From assembly GCA_021850555.1 (NCBI GenBank), contig JAJZLX010000248.1, forward strand, positions 1-20,325: 20,325 nt of DNA, given 5' to 3'. Each line of letters opens with the position of its first letter. The first letter of the stretch is position 1. The translations under genes and the position numbers were made by a program. Positions 12,447 to 20,325 of this stretch are shown one piece after another. A model generated the notes under the pieces. It was not told where the DNA came from, did no database searches, and worked only from the letters and a program-made list of their open reading frames with translations. This stretch comes from Pseudomonadota bacterium. Lineage in GTDB: Bacteria; Pseudomonadota; Gammaproteobacteria; Steroidobacterales; Steroidobacteraceae.

Positions 12447-15044
12447 CTACCTCGTGGATCGGTCGCGCACGGGGCAGCGCACCGGGCAGGCGCTGGCCCC
12501 CCAAATCTCCACCGCGTACTGCGCAATGGTGCGGTCGCTCGAGAAGCTGCCCGATGCAGCCACGTTGCGGATCGCCTGCGCGGCCCAAGCGTCGGCGTCC
12601 GCGTAGCGGTCGATGAGCCGCGCGTCAGCCGCAAGGTAGGCACGCAGGTCCGCGAGATGCATGTAGTAATCCCCGTTCAACAGAGAATCGCGCAGCACAT
12701 CGAAAGCTCCACGTTCGTAGCGGCTGAAGTGCTCCGAGAAGAGCCGATCGATTGCCGCACGCGTCTCGGGCTCCTGCTCGTAATGCCACCGAGGGTCATA
12801 CCAGCCGCGGCTGTCCGCGACCTGCTGCGCCGTGAGTCCAAAGAGGAAGAAGTTCTCCTCTCCAGCGGCCGCGGCCATCTCGATGGTGGCGCCGTCGCGA
12901 GTCCCGAGCGTCAGCGCACCGTTCATCATGAACTTCATGTTGCTCGTGCCGCTCGCTTCGAAGCCGGCCGTGGAGATCTGGTTCGAGACATCCGCAGCGG
13001 CAATGATCCGCTCGGCGAGCGACACGCCGTAGTCCGGCAGAAAGACGACTTTGAGCCTGCCACGCACCTTCGGGTCCGCATCGAGGATCCCGGCGAGGTT
13101 GTTGACGAGCTTGATGATGAGCTTGGCGTTGCGATAGGCCGGAGCGGCCTTGCCCGCGAAGAAGAACGTGCGCGGTGTGACCTCGAGATCCGGGCGCTCG
13201 AGGAGGCGCTGGTAGAGCACGACGATGCGCAGCACATTCAGGAGCTGGCGCTTGTACTCGTGAATCCGCTTCACCTGGCAATCGAAGATCGAGTCGGGAT
13301 CCACCGCCACCCCGCAGCTTCGCCGCAGCCAGTCGGCGAACCGCACCTTGGCGAGACGCTTCGCCTGCAGGAACTCGGTCCGGAAGCCCGCATCCTGCGC
13401 AAGCGGCGCGAGGCCGGCGAGGTGTGACAGGTCACGGACCCATTGGTCGCCGACAGCGCGCGTAATGAGCTCCGCGAGCGGCGCGTTCGCGAGCTTGAGC
13501 CAGCGCCGCGGTGTCACGCCGTTGGTCTTGTTGTTGAAGCGCTCGGGGTACATCTGTGCGAAGTCGCTGACCGTGACGGTCTTGAGCAGCTGCGAGTGAA
13601 TCGCGGCCACGCCGTTGACGCTGTGGGAGCCCACGATCGCCAGGTAAGCCATGCGCACCTGGCGGCGCGGGTGTTCTTCGATGAGACTCATGCGCCGCAC
13701 CCGCTCCTCATCGCCCGGGTAGCCGGCGCGGACTTCATCGAGGAAGCGGCGGTTGATCTCGTACACGATCTCGAGCAGCCGCGGGATGAGCAGCTCGAAC
13801 AACTCGACCGGCCACCTCTCGAGCGCTTCCGGCAGGAGAGTGTGATTGGTGTAACCGAAGGTGCGGCGGGTCAGATCCCAGGCTTCCTCCCAGGGCAGAT
13901 GCGCCTCATCGAGAAGGATGCGCATGAGCTCGGGCACCGCCAGCGTGGGGTGCGTGTCGTTGAGCTGGATGGCGACTTTGTCCGGAAGCGCGTGCCAGGG
14001 ATTGCCCCGCTGGCGGAATCGGCGCGTGAGATCGGCGAGCGAACAGGCGGTGAGGAAGTACTCCTGCACGAAGCGCAATTCGCGCCCGACCGCGGTGGAA
14101 TCGTCCGGATAGAGCACGCGCGTGATGGATTCCGCCGCGAGTCGATCCGCGGTCGCACCGACGAGGTCCCCGCTGCTGAAACGCCGGAAGTCGAGAACAT
14201 CCGGCGCCATGGCGCCCCACAGCCGCAGCGTGTTCACGGTCTCACCACCGTAGCCGACCACGGGGCGATCGTAGGGTATGCCGATGAGCGTGTACCCGTG
14301 GCCACGCTCGAGCACGAGGCGGCCATCGCGCATGGCGATGTGACAGCCAAATTGCACCCGTACTGCTTCATCGTGCCGGGCGAGCTCCCACGGATCGGGC
14401 CGCCGCTGCCAGTTGTCGGGCTGTTCCTCCTGCCAGCCCTCGCGCAGCACCTGCTTGAACATGCCGTATTCGTAACGCAGTCCGCAGCCTGTGGCCGGCA
14501 ACTGCAAGGTAGCCATGGAATCGAGAAAGCAGGCAGCGAGGCGCCCGAGTCCGCCATTCCCCAACCCGGCATCCGGTTCCTCCTCGATGAGCGTCAGCCA
14601 GTCGAGGTTCTCCTCGAGCGCCGCGCGCCGGGCGATATCCTCCACGAGCAGGTTGGTCACGTTGTTCGCAAGCGAACGGCCGATGAGGAACTCCATCGAA
14701 AGGTAATAGACCTGCTTGGGGTTCTTCAGCTCGTAGGTTTCCCGCGTCGCCACCCAGCGTCCATTCAACACTTCCCTGACTGCCTGCGCGAACGCCTCGA
14801 AGCGATCACGCGTCGATGCTTTCTCGGGTGAGACGGCCTTATCGAAGATGAGATGGCGCTCGTAGAGCGAGCCCGGGGTGCCGGCAACACGAAGCTGCTC
14901 GCACCCGAGAGCGCGCAACCGCTCGAGATCCGCGCTCTCCTCGTTCACGCTCGTCTCCGAGCTCCCGGCGCTGCGTTGCGAAAGCATGCCCGACCGGGCC
15001 GCAGGCGTGAATGGCGGGAGCGACTGTGGCTGGTTTTTTGCCAT
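12447..15044 (-). CDS. glgP: Glycogen/maltodextrin phosphorylase
   Basis: This 865-residue protein is a full GT35 phosphorylase, which cleaves alpha-1,4-glucan with phosphate to release glucose 1-phosphate. Conserved blocks are in order: K-Q-V-Y-Y-L-S-M-E-F-L-I-G-R, EEEPDAGLGNGGLGRLAACF, the G-L-R-Y-E-Y-G-M-F segment, QLNDTHPTLAVPELMRIL, K-T-N-G-V-T-P-R-R-W, D-C-Q-V-K-R-I-H-E-Y-K-R-Q, and EASGTSNMKFMMNGALTLGT, whose Lys704 holds pyridoxal phosphate. Length matches the bacterial family. ATG 15044 shares its A with the last base of the gltA stop, with GGGGTGAG just before it, so translation is coupled to gltA. The N-terminal 30 residues are low-complexity. It is an intact enzyme of storage polysaccharide use. 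Confidence 0.97.
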   Translation of the reverse strand: MAKNQPQSLPPFTPAARSGMLSQRSAGSSETSVNEESADLERLRALGCEQLRVAGTPGSLYERHLIFDKAVSPEKASTRDRFEAFAQAVREVLNGRWVATRETYELKNPKQVYYLSMEFLIGRSLANNVTNLLVEDIARRAALEENLDWLTLIEEEPDAGLGNGGLGRLAACFLDSMATLQLPATGCGLRYEYGMFKQVLREGWQEEQPDNWQRRPDPWELARHDEAVRVQFGCHIAMRDGRLVLERGHGYTLIGIPYDRPVVGYGGETVNTLRLWGAMAPDVLDFRRFSSGDLVGATADRLAAESITRVLYPDDSTAVGRELRFVQEYFLTACSLADLTRRFRQRGNPWHALPDKVAIQLNDTHPTLAVPELMRILLDEAHLPWEEAWDLTRRTFGYTNHTLLPEALERWPVELFELLIPRLLEIVYEINRRFLDEVRAGYPGDEERVRRMSLIEEHPRRQVRMAYLAIVGSHSVNGVAAIHSQLLKTVTVSDFAQMYPERFNNKTNGVTPRRWLKLANAPLAELITRAVGDQWVRDLSHLAGLAPLAQDAGFRTEFLQAKRLAKVRFADWLRRSCGVAVDPDSIFDCQVKRIHEYKRQLLNVLRIVVLYQRLLERPDLEVTPRTFFFAGKAAPAYRNAKLIIKLVNNLAGILDADPKVRGRLKVVFLPDYGVSLAERIIAAADVSNQISTAGFEASGTSNMKFMMNGALTLGTRDGATIEMAAAAGEENFFLFGLTAQQVADSRGWYDPRWHYEQEPETRAAIDRLFSEHFSRYERGAFDVLRDSLLNGDYYMHLADLRAYLAADARLIDRYADADAWAAQAIRNVAASGSFSSDRTIAQYAVEIWGASACPVRCPVRDRSTR

Positions 15045-16384
15045 CACTCACCCCGGCTGCCGATGTCGACATAGTCGCGCCGCGTCGGGCCCGTGTAGAG
15101 CTGTCGCGGGCGGCCGATGCGCATGGCCGGGTCGGCGATCATCTCCTGCCAGTGCGCGACCCAGCCGACGGTGCGCGCGATCGCGAACATCACCGTGAAC
15201 ATCGAGCGCGGGATGCCGATGGCGCTGTAGATGATGCCGGAATAGAAATCGACGTTCGGGTAGAGCTTGCGCTCGACGAAATAATCGTCCTTGAGCGCGA
15301 TCTCCTCGAGCCGCAGGGCGAGCTCGAACAGCGGATTGTCGGAGCGGCCGAGACGCGCCAGCACCTTGTGGCACATCTCGCGGATGATCTTGGCGCGCGG
15401 GTCGAAGTTCTTGTAGACGCGGTGGCCGAAGCCCATCAGGCGGAAATGGCTCGATTTGTCCTTGGCCATCGCCAGGAACTTCGGGATGTTGTCCGCGGTG
15501 CCGATCTGCTCCAGCATGGCGAGCACGGCCTCGTTGGCGCCGCCATGCGCCGGGCCCCACAGCGCCGAGACGCCCGCGGAGATCGCCGCATAGGGATTGG
15601 CGCCGGTGCTGCCCGCGAGCCGCACGGTCGAAGTGCTGGCGTTCTGCTCGTGATCGGCATGCAGGATGAAGAGCAGGTCGAGCGCCTGCGCGGCCACCGG
15701 ATCGACGTGGTACGGCTCGCACGGCACGGCGTAGAGCATGTGCAGCAGGTTGCTGCAGTAATCGAGGTCGTTGCGCGGATAGATGTACGGCTGGCCGAGC
15801 GCGTGCTTGTGGGCGGCGGCGGCGATGGTCGGGATCTTGGCGATGATGCGGTGGGCGAAGATCTCCCGCTGCCGCGGGTTATGGATGTCCATCGTGTCGT
15901 GGTAGAACGCGGACATCGAGGCCACCACGGCCGAGACCATCGCCATCGGGTGCGCGTCGTAATGGAACCCGTGGAAGAAGCGCAGCAGCGACTCGTTGAT
16001 CATCGTGTGATGACGGATGCTGCCCTGGAACTCCTCGAGCTGCTTGCGGGTCGGAAGGCTTCCGTGCAGCAGCAGGTATGACACCTCCATGAACGAGCTC
16101 TTCTCCGCGAGCTGCTCGACCGGATAGCCGCGATAGAGCAGCACTCCGGCATCGCCGTCGATATAGGTGATCCGGCTCTCGCAGGCGGCGGTGACACCGA
16201 ATCCCGGGTCAAAGGCGAGCACACCGTGCTCGCGACATAGCGAGGGCACGTCAATGACGCGTGGCCCCAGGCTACCGCTCCTTACCGGGAGCCTTGCGCC
16301 GACATTGAGGACTTGGGTGTCACGCGCGAGCGATTCTTCCGACGGGTGACGCGCTACACGCGCGGCGGCGGCGAATGTATCCAC
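15044..16384 (-). CDS. gltA: Citrate synthase (type II, hexameric)
   Basis: This 446-residue enzyme condenses acetyl-CoA and oxaloacetate to citrate, the entry step of the TCA cycle. The catalytic triad is present: His280 in [10 protein letters not shown], His321 in G-F-G-H-R-V-Y-K-N and Asp379 in N-V-D-F-Y-S-G. The N-terminal [20 protein letters not shown] block is the type II form. GTG 16384 is preferred because AGGAGAAG lies 4-5 nt upstream; the frame can be extended 11 codons to a GTG at 16417, which has no ribosome site. The N-terminus is about 15-20 residues longer than in enteric bacteria. The TGA stop overlaps the glgP ATG by one base. No clear promoter was recognised upstream on this strand. 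Confidence 0.97.
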   Translation of the reverse strand: MDTFAAAARVARHPSEESLARDTQVLNVGARLPVRSGSLGPRVIDVPSLCREHGVLAFDPGFGVTAACESRITYIDGDAGVLLYRGYPVEQLAEKSSFMEVSYLLLHGSLPTRKQLEEFQGSIRHHTMINESLLRFFHGFHYDAHPMAMVSAVVASMSAFYHDTMDIHNPRQREIFAHRIIAKIPTIAAAAHKHALGQPYIYPRNDLDYCSNLLHMLYAVPCEPYHVDPVAAQALDLLFILHADHEQNASTSTVRLAGSTGANPYAAISAGVSALWGPAHGGANEAVLAMLEQIGTADNIPKFLAMAKDKSSHFRLMGFGHRVYKNFDPRAKIIREMCHKVLARLGRSDNPLFELALRLEEIALKDDYFVERKLYPNVDFYSGIIYSAIGIPRSMFTVMFAIARTVGWVAHWQEMIADPAMRIGRPRQLYTGPTRRDYVDIGSRGE

Positions 16385-16489
16385 GAGCTTCTCCTGATCG
16401 ATTCGTTGCGTTTCCACGGTACTGTCGCAACTGCCCGATGGAAACCGTCGTCCCGTTGATGTGGCGTTTCGCTGCGGGAAAGCGGCCGG

Positions 16490-16519
16490 TTGTCACACCC
16501 GGCCCTGAGGATGTTTACT
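16490..16519 (+). promoter_or_regulatory. Candidate promoter for the small RNA
   Basis: TTGTCA (16490-16495, 5 of 6) and TTTACT (16514-16519, 4 of 6) are 18 bp apart on the plus strand. Initiation would fall near 16526, upstream of a row of hairpins that ends in a terminator. This is inferred from spacing alone. Confidence 0.4.
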
Positions 16520-16525
16520 CGCATG

Positions 16526-16734
16526 AAACGTCGCGTGAAATGCTGATGCATTGCCCCTTCCATCCGCCGCACCTACAGTGCGCGACAGCAACAGCGGCAA
16601 CAGCAGAGGAGGACGCAGACCCAACACAGCGACCGGAAGGTCGCAGCGCTCAGATCTCCCCCAGCCGGCGTGTCCGAGACCCCCTCACGCCGGAACACTC
16701 GCCGACGGATCAACGATCCGTCGGCGTTTTTTTT
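16526..16734 (+). ncRNA. Candidate structured small RNA, about 210 nt
   Basis: No protein gene accounts for the strong plus-strand terminator at 16700-16734, and the two hairpins before it suggest an RNA gene. Hairpin 1 is GCGACC-GGAA-GGTCGC (16629-16644), a perfect 6-bp stem with a GNRA-type tetraloop. Hairpin 2 is CCGGCGTG (16665-16672) paired with CACGCCGG (16686-16693), a perfect 8-bp stem. Hairpin 3 is the terminator. GGA motifs occur in the first loop and in AGAGGAGGACG (16603-16613), which could hint at CsrA/RsmA binding, but this is speculative. The gene is divergent from gltA. The 5' end rests on the weak promoter prediction. It does not resemble a known RNA that I recognise. Confidence 0.5.
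16700..16734 (+). terminator. Strong rho-independent terminator
   Basis: A perfect 12-bp stem (CGCCGACGGATC at 16700-16711 pairs with GATCCGTCGGCG at 16715-16726) has a 3-nt AAC loop and is followed at once by eight T (16727-16734). It works only on the plus strand. It also insulates the patatin gene, whose promoter starts at 16753. Confidence 0.95.
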
Positions 16735-16752
16735 GCCGCTTTCACGTCCCAT

Positions 16753-16801
16753 TTGACAAAGGGTCCGTTCGTGGATTAAGGTGTACCGTACAGTACGGTA
16801 C
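16753..16801 (+). promoter_or_regulatory. Promoter and four-fold GTAC operator of the patatin lipoprotein gene
   Basis: TTGACA (16753-16758), 18 bp and TAAGGT (16777-16782) are followed directly by GTAC-c-GTAC-a-GTAC-g-GTAC (16783-16801), a perfect 9-bp inverted repeat around one central base. Its complement shares a 15-nt stretch, CGTACTGTACGGTAC, with the efflux operator. GGAGG (16807-16811) is the ribosome site for ATG 16822. The -35 and operator are clear; the -10 is weak. Confidence 0.7.
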
Positions 16802-16821
16802 CGATAGGAGGCGCCGGCGAA

Positions 16822-18189
16822 ATGCTCACCAAGTCGCTCATCCTGGCCGCGTGCCTATGCTTCCTGAGTGCCTGCGCGCTGCCGCGCCGCAGCGCCAGTC
16901 CCTCTCTTTTCGGCGCGGCGAGCCCGGCCGGCTTCCCGTCCGATATCCGCTACTACGCCGCCGACTGGCACGCACTCGACAGGCGCGTCTCGCAGACGCT
17001 CCAGCGCGTTCGCAGCGCATCGCCCGACGGGACGATAAATGTCCTGGCGCTGTCCGGCGGCGGCGCGGTGGGCGCCTTCGGCGCCGGCGCCCTGATTGGC
17101 CTGAGCCGCCGGGGTGAGCGGCCCGATTTCCAGATCGTAACCGGCATCAGCACCGGAGCGCTGATCGCGCCCTTCGCCTTTCTCGGAAGCAAATGGGACC
17201 CGCAGCTCGCCGATGCCTTCTCGGGAAACCGCGGTCGCAGCCTGCTGCATCGTCACTGGGTACGCCGTCTGCTCTAGCCCGGCGCCTACCAGGCCTCTCC
17301 TCTGGCTGAATTGGTCGATCACTACGTCACTTTCACGCTCCTTCATGCAGTAGCTCGCGAATCCGCCCGCGGTCGACTGCTGGAAGTTGCGACTACGGAC
17401 ATCGATAAGGAAGAGACCGTCATCTGGGATATGGGCGCGATCGCCTCTCGCGGCGACGAATCGTCACGCGAGCTGTTTCGGGATGTTCTCATCGCGTCGG
17501 CCAGCGTCCCCGGCATCTTTCCTCCGGTGCTCTTGCATGTCCGGGAGGGGGGAGTCACACATGATGAAATGCACGTCGACGGCGCCACCTCCGCACCCTT
17601 CATCGCTGCGCCGGAGAGCCTTCTCATATCGTCCTTTCGATTGACCGACTTGAGAGGTGGAAAGATCTTCATCCTCGTCAACGGACAACTGGCGAGCGAG
17701 CCGAGCACGACGCCATTTCGCACCCTCTCGATACTCTCGCGAAGCTTCGCCACCGCGCTCAGGCACATGAGCCGGATGCAGCTCGCCTCGACTGCGGAAT
17801 TCGCCCGGGCTCACGGGATGCAACTGGAGTTCACAGCGCTGCCCGTGGACTATCCGCAGGTCAGTGCGCTCGATTTCAGCCGGACCACAATGGGCTCTCT
17901 CTTCGGCTACGGACTCGAGTGCGCGGAACAGGGACGTCTGTGGACCACGGTCGATGAGGCCATTTCACGCGCAAATCACGCGATGTCCCGCTGGCGTCTC
18001 GAAGGCACGTCGGCGCGGGAACCGGCGACACCGGCGTGTCCCCTCGGTGACGCCTCGGGCTCCGGCGAGCAATTGCGGGCCACGCGGGATGCTCCGCCAC
18101 GGGCGCAAACCAACTCAGCCGTCGAGGTGGACAGACCGCGAAAGGCGCCTCGGCCGCTACCCCTGCAAGCGATGCGCTCCATGCCCTGA
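16822..18189 (+). pseudogene. Patatin-like phospholipase lipoprotein interrupted by an in-frame TAG
   Basis: One reading frame runs through both parts (455 codons before the final stop, counting the TAG). The N-terminus is a lipoprotein signal with lipobox L-S-A-C (Cys18). The patatin oxyanion motif is LSGGGAVGAFGAG (77-89) and the nucleophile Ser110 lies in G-I-S-T-G. A TAG at codon 152 (17275-17277) stops it. The downstream frame continues smoothly with PGAYQASPLAELVDHYV, LIASASVPGIFPPVLL and DEMHVDGAT, whose D-G-A Asp (codon 253) completes the Ser/Asp dyad. The intact protein would be an outer-membrane-anchored lipid acyl hydrolase. With the stop, only a 151-residue piece lacking the Asp is made, unless the TAG is read through or is an error. 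A basic, Pro-rich tail ends the frame. The GTAC operator links it to the efflux regulon. Confidence 0.85.
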
Positions 18190-18468
18190 GCGCGCAGCCT
18201 CGGGATCTGGTGCATTGGCGGATTCCGGCGCACTCGACGGGATTGAACGGGCCGCTGAGTTCATGCCCGGGCTCTATCCCACTGCCTTTTCAGCGACCAG
18301 CAGATCCCCAGCGACCGGGTCCAAGCTTGAACTGACGCTTGCGAATGCGATGCGCGGCCCTATGCCGGCCAGAGTCACCGCTGCGGTCCGATAGCCTCGA
18401 TCCCAGTCTCACCCCGGCACAATCCCGACACACCCAATCTGAGCTCGGCACGTCCTTGGCACAAGGCC
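18190..18468 (+). other. Intergenic stretch without a recognised gene
   Basis: This is 279 bp between the convergent patatin-like gene and the AAA ATPase gene. Short open frames exist on both strands, none with a ribosome site or a recognisable product, and no T-tailed hairpin was found. It may contain decayed sequence. Confidence 0.5.
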
Positions 18469-19704
18469 TCACAAAACTCGCCACCATGGTGCGGCGAGAA
18501 TGTCAGGCGCAAGCCATTCGAGCATCGGTCCGGCATGTAGGAGCAGTCCGGCGCGCGATTTTTTACCGTATTCGGCCCGAAACGAGCGCAGATGGACGGC
18601 ATCGCCGAGTCGCGGCCGAGTGGTAGCTTTGACCTCTATGGGCAGGAGCTTCCCGCCCTCCTCGATCACGAGATCTACTTCCTCGCCGCTGGCGGTTCGC
18701 CAGTATCCGATCTCGGCATGCTCGAGGCGGGAGTCTCGCCATACCAGCAGATCGTGCAGGACAACGTTCTCAAGGTGCGCACCGGTGAGTTCTTCGGCCT
18801 CGGATAGATGCAACGCGAGTCCGATATCGGCCCAGTAGAGCTTGGGGGACTTGATCAGCCGCTTCGTGCGATTCACCGCGTACGCAGGCAGCCGCACGAG
18901 CAGATAGGACGTTTCGAGAAGGTTCAGCCAGCGATGCACCGTCGACTGCGGAAGCGACACATCACGCCCCACTTCAGTCTGATTGACGAGCTGACCGAGG
19001 CGCAGGCAAGTCGCGCGCATCAGACGCCGGAAGTCTGGCAAGGCGCTGATGGAGGCGAGATCCTGGAGATCCCGCTCGAGGTACGTCCGAACATAGCCGT
19101 CGAACCAGATCGCTCGCTCCTGGGGCTTCGATAGCGTGAGCGCCGGCGTCGGGAATCCACCGCGACGCGCGAACGCCATCCAGTCATCGGGCCCATCCGG
19201 GTGGTGGGCGAGTAGCTCTTTCCAATCACCATCCGGCGCGCTGAGCAGCTCGTTCCAGAGCCCACACGTACCGAGCCCGCGCTGCTCGCGTCTAGTCATC
19301 GGCCAGAGCGTCAGATAGCTCGCCCGCCCTGCCAGCGATTCCGAGACTTGGCGCATCAGCAATAGGTTGGCTGAGCCGGTGAGCAGGAAGCGACCGGGCT
19401 TACGGTTGCGATCGATTGCCCGCTTCACGGCACGCAGCAGTCCAGGCTCGTGCTGAACCTCGTCGAGCGTGATGGGTCGTTCACCGCCTAAGAGCCCCTC
19501 AGGGTCGCGCCTCGCCAGGTCGAGAACGTCGAGATCGTCCAATGAGGCATAGTGCCGCTCGCCAGGCACGAGGTGCTCCGCAAGAGTGCTCTTGCCGGTC
19601 TGCCGAGCGCCGGTGACTACGACGGCCGGCATGACCCTCAGGCGCTCGGCGAGCGCAGCTCCTACGATTCGGGGTAGGGTCACCACGTGATGGATGATAA
19701 TCAT
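18469..19704 (-). CDS. AAA-family ATPase with DUF4143 domain
   Basis: This 411-residue protein has Walker A in T-G-A-R-Q-T-G-K-S-T (31-40), a Walker B-like P-I-T-L-D-E-V-Q near residue 80, and a sensor-like R-F-L-L-T-G-S-A-N block. These are typical of AAA_14 ATPases. The C-terminal DUF4143 part includes a helix-turn-helix-like stretch (TEVGRDVSLPQSTVHRWLNL) and a PD-(D/E)xK-like core, EVDLVIEEGGKLLPIEVKAT. These proteins are common, often horizontally acquired, and of unproven function; links to DNA binding or TA-like roles have been proposed. ATG 19704 lacks a clear ribosome site and lies inside a large inverted repeat. The gene is near tRNA-Phe, consistent with accessory DNA. Confidence 0.92.
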   Translation of the reverse strand: MIIIHHVVTLPRIVGAALAERLRVMPAVVVTGARQTGKSTLAEHLVPGERHYASLDDLDVLDLARRDPEGLLGGERPITLDEVQHEPGLLRAVKRAIDRNRKPGRFLLTGSANLLLMRQVSESLAGRASYLTLWPMTRREQRGLGTCGLWNELLSAPDGDWKELLAHHPDGPDDWMAFARRGGFPTPALTLSKPQERAIWFDGYVRTYLERDLQDLASISALPDFRRLMRATCLRLGQLVNQTEVGRDVSLPQSTVHRWLNLLETSYLLVRLPAYAVNRTKRLIKSPKLYWADIGLALHLSEAEELTGAHLENVVLHDLLVWRDSRLEHAEIGYWRTASGEEVDLVIEEGGKLLPIEVKATTRPRLGDAVHLRSFRAEYGKKSRAGLLLHAGPMLEWLAPDILAAPWWRVL

Positions 19705-19714
19705 TCACGTGGTG
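19681..19714. repeat. Nested inverted repeat over the ATPase start codon
   Basis: CACCACGTGA (19681-19690) and TCACGTGGTG (19705-19714) are perfect 10-bp inverted arms around a 14-nt spacer that itself contains ATGAT-A-ATCAT (19694-19704). The ATPase start codon is the end of the inner palindrome. It could be an operator for autoregulation or an RNA hairpin that hides the start. Confidence 0.7.
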
Positions 19715-20005
19715 GGTGGAAAGAGGCAGTGCGAATCAAGATCCTCCCCATTTACGGACAACGGTCCGCGACAGCTGAAGCCCTTCGCGATGCATTGCAG
19801 GCTAAACCCGGGCGTAGCCGGACGAGCACCGGCGGTAAGGTCTGAGGCGGGCGCTGTCGTGCAGCACAGGCCGACAGGCGGATTTTTCGTCCGCGCGCCT
19901 CGGCCGGCGCAGGTCATTGAATCTGCTAGCCGCCAAACAGACCGCCGGATTTCCGGTCACCGCATCGACGGAGAAAAATTCTGCCTAACACGTTGATTTA
20001 TTGGA
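19715..20005 (+). other. Intergenic stretch between the ATPase gene and tRNA-Phe
   Basis: A 100-codon plus-strand frame (19694-19996) crosses it but has no ribosome site, no recognisable product and an Arg/Pro-rich composition typical of chance frames. No duplicated tRNA 3' end was seen that would mark an attachment site. Confidence 0.5.
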
Positions 20006-20081
<76 letters not shown>

Positions 20082-20098
20082 GCCGTAGAGGGGCGCGT

Positions 20099-20127
20099 AT
20101 TAGACCGGCCCGGGAAGAACCCGTCAA
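20099..20127 (-). promoter_or_regulatory. tRNA-Phe promoter
   Basis: On the minus strand TTGACG (20127-20122), 17 bp and TCTAAT (20104-20099) each match 5 of 6 consensus bases. The following ACGCGCCCC is a GC-rich discriminator, as expected for a stringently controlled stable-RNA promoter. Initiation would be about 10 nt upstream of the mature tRNA. Confidence 0.8.
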
Positions 20128-20214
20128 GGCAGCTGCGGGCCAAGTACTTGAAAGGCCGGGCTTCTTTGCCACCCTCACCGCGGTCTCTTCCTAATCGCAC
20201 CTCGAGTTCCCATC

Positions 20215-20325
20215 TTACTTGATCTTAATGGTACGCCATTTCTGTCCGCTATCGTTTCGCCCAGTCCTCACGAGCTTCTGTGCCCTCGGCGTTGCGTCTC
20301 TTAGGTCACGGACCGGCCTCCCCCA
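20215..20325 (-). CDS. Possible C-terminal fragment of a gene cut by the right edge
   Basis: From the right edge a minus-strand frame of 36 codons runs to a TAA at 20217-20215. It ends K-L-V-R-T-G-R-N-D-S-G-Q-K-W-R-T-I-K-I-K, a basic, structured-looking C-terminus, unlike the Arg/Pro-rich shadow frames elsewhere in the window. I do not recognise it, and its third-position G/C bias is only moderate. It could also be chance; the sequence to the right would settle it. Confidence 0.25.
   Translation of the reverse strand, partial: WGRPVRDLRDATPRAQKLVRTGRNDSGQKWRTIKIK

Noticed and set aside
13443..14831. 462-codon plus-strand open frame
   Set aside because: It lies fully opposite the well-conserved glgP gene, is rich in Arg/Glu/His shadow composition and has no family motifs.
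15011..16081. 356-codon plus-strand open frame
   Set aside because: It is antisense to gltA, whose catalytic residues are all present on the other strand.
16412..16430. GGTACTGT upstream of gltA as a regulon site
   Set aside because: Only one GTAC is present and there is no inverted repeat or phased tetramer.
16526..16734. Small RNA as 6S RNA
   Set aside because: It has separate short hairpins and an intrinsic terminator, not a long rod with a central bubble.
19694..19996. 100-codon plus-strand frame starting in the palindrome
   Set aside because: Its resemblance to the ATPase start comes only from the palindrome; no ribosome site or recognisable product.

Overview
The window is GC-rich (clearly above 60 % by eye) and reads as chromosomal DNA of a proteobacterium. 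A NodT/EmrA/EmrB tripartite exporter, a hexameric-type citrate synthase, an LpxR-like outer-membrane protein and lipoproteins with standard lipoboxes all require a Gram-negative envelope. A gammaproteobacterium is my best guess, but the species cannot be named from what is here.

Layout. (1) 1-900: the 3' end of an rve-type transposase, then a parDE toxin-antitoxin pair with a 19-bp palindromic operator. (2) 1,030-3,616: two small unknown minus-strand genes, an LpxR/DUF2219-like secreted protein, and a TetR-family regulator broken by one extra base in a C6 run. (3) 3,646-10,806: a tight minus-strand array of NodT outer-membrane factor, EmrA, EmrB, a 68-aa protein, a LysR regulator and an AI-2E family membrane protein with a long cytosolic tail; the broken tetR follows as the last gene. 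(4) 10,921-12,230: two tandem, related TetR regulators on the plus strand. (5) 12,194-16,384: minus-strand gltA and glgP, joined by a 1-base stop/start overlap, followed by the remnant of zwf (glucose-6-phosphate dehydrogenase), which appears to keep its N-terminus and part of its C-terminus with the middle deleted. (6) 16,490-16,734: a candidate structured small RNA ending in a strong terminator. (7) 16,822-18,189: a patatin-like phospholipase lipoprotein interrupted by one in-frame TAG. (8) 18,469-19,704: an AAA/DUF4143 ATPase whose start codon lies inside a large inverted repeat. (9) 20,006-20,081: tRNA-Phe with its own promoter, then a possible C-terminal gene fragment at the right edge.

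The most interesting result is regulatory. Five promoters carry one shared element of the form TGTACY-N4-NGT-N-YNGTN, built around GTAC tetramers repeated at 5-bp spacing: the efflux operon, the first tetR, the second tetR, the patatin lipoprotein and the 118-aa unknown gene. At four of the five the first GTAC follows directly on the proposed -10 box, where a bound repressor would block initiation. I infer a small envelope-stress or export regulon controlled by the tandem TetR pair, linking multidrug export to a lipoprotein lipase. Three genes (the distal tetR, the patatin gene and zwf) look damaged, so this locus may be decaying or may contain assembly errors.
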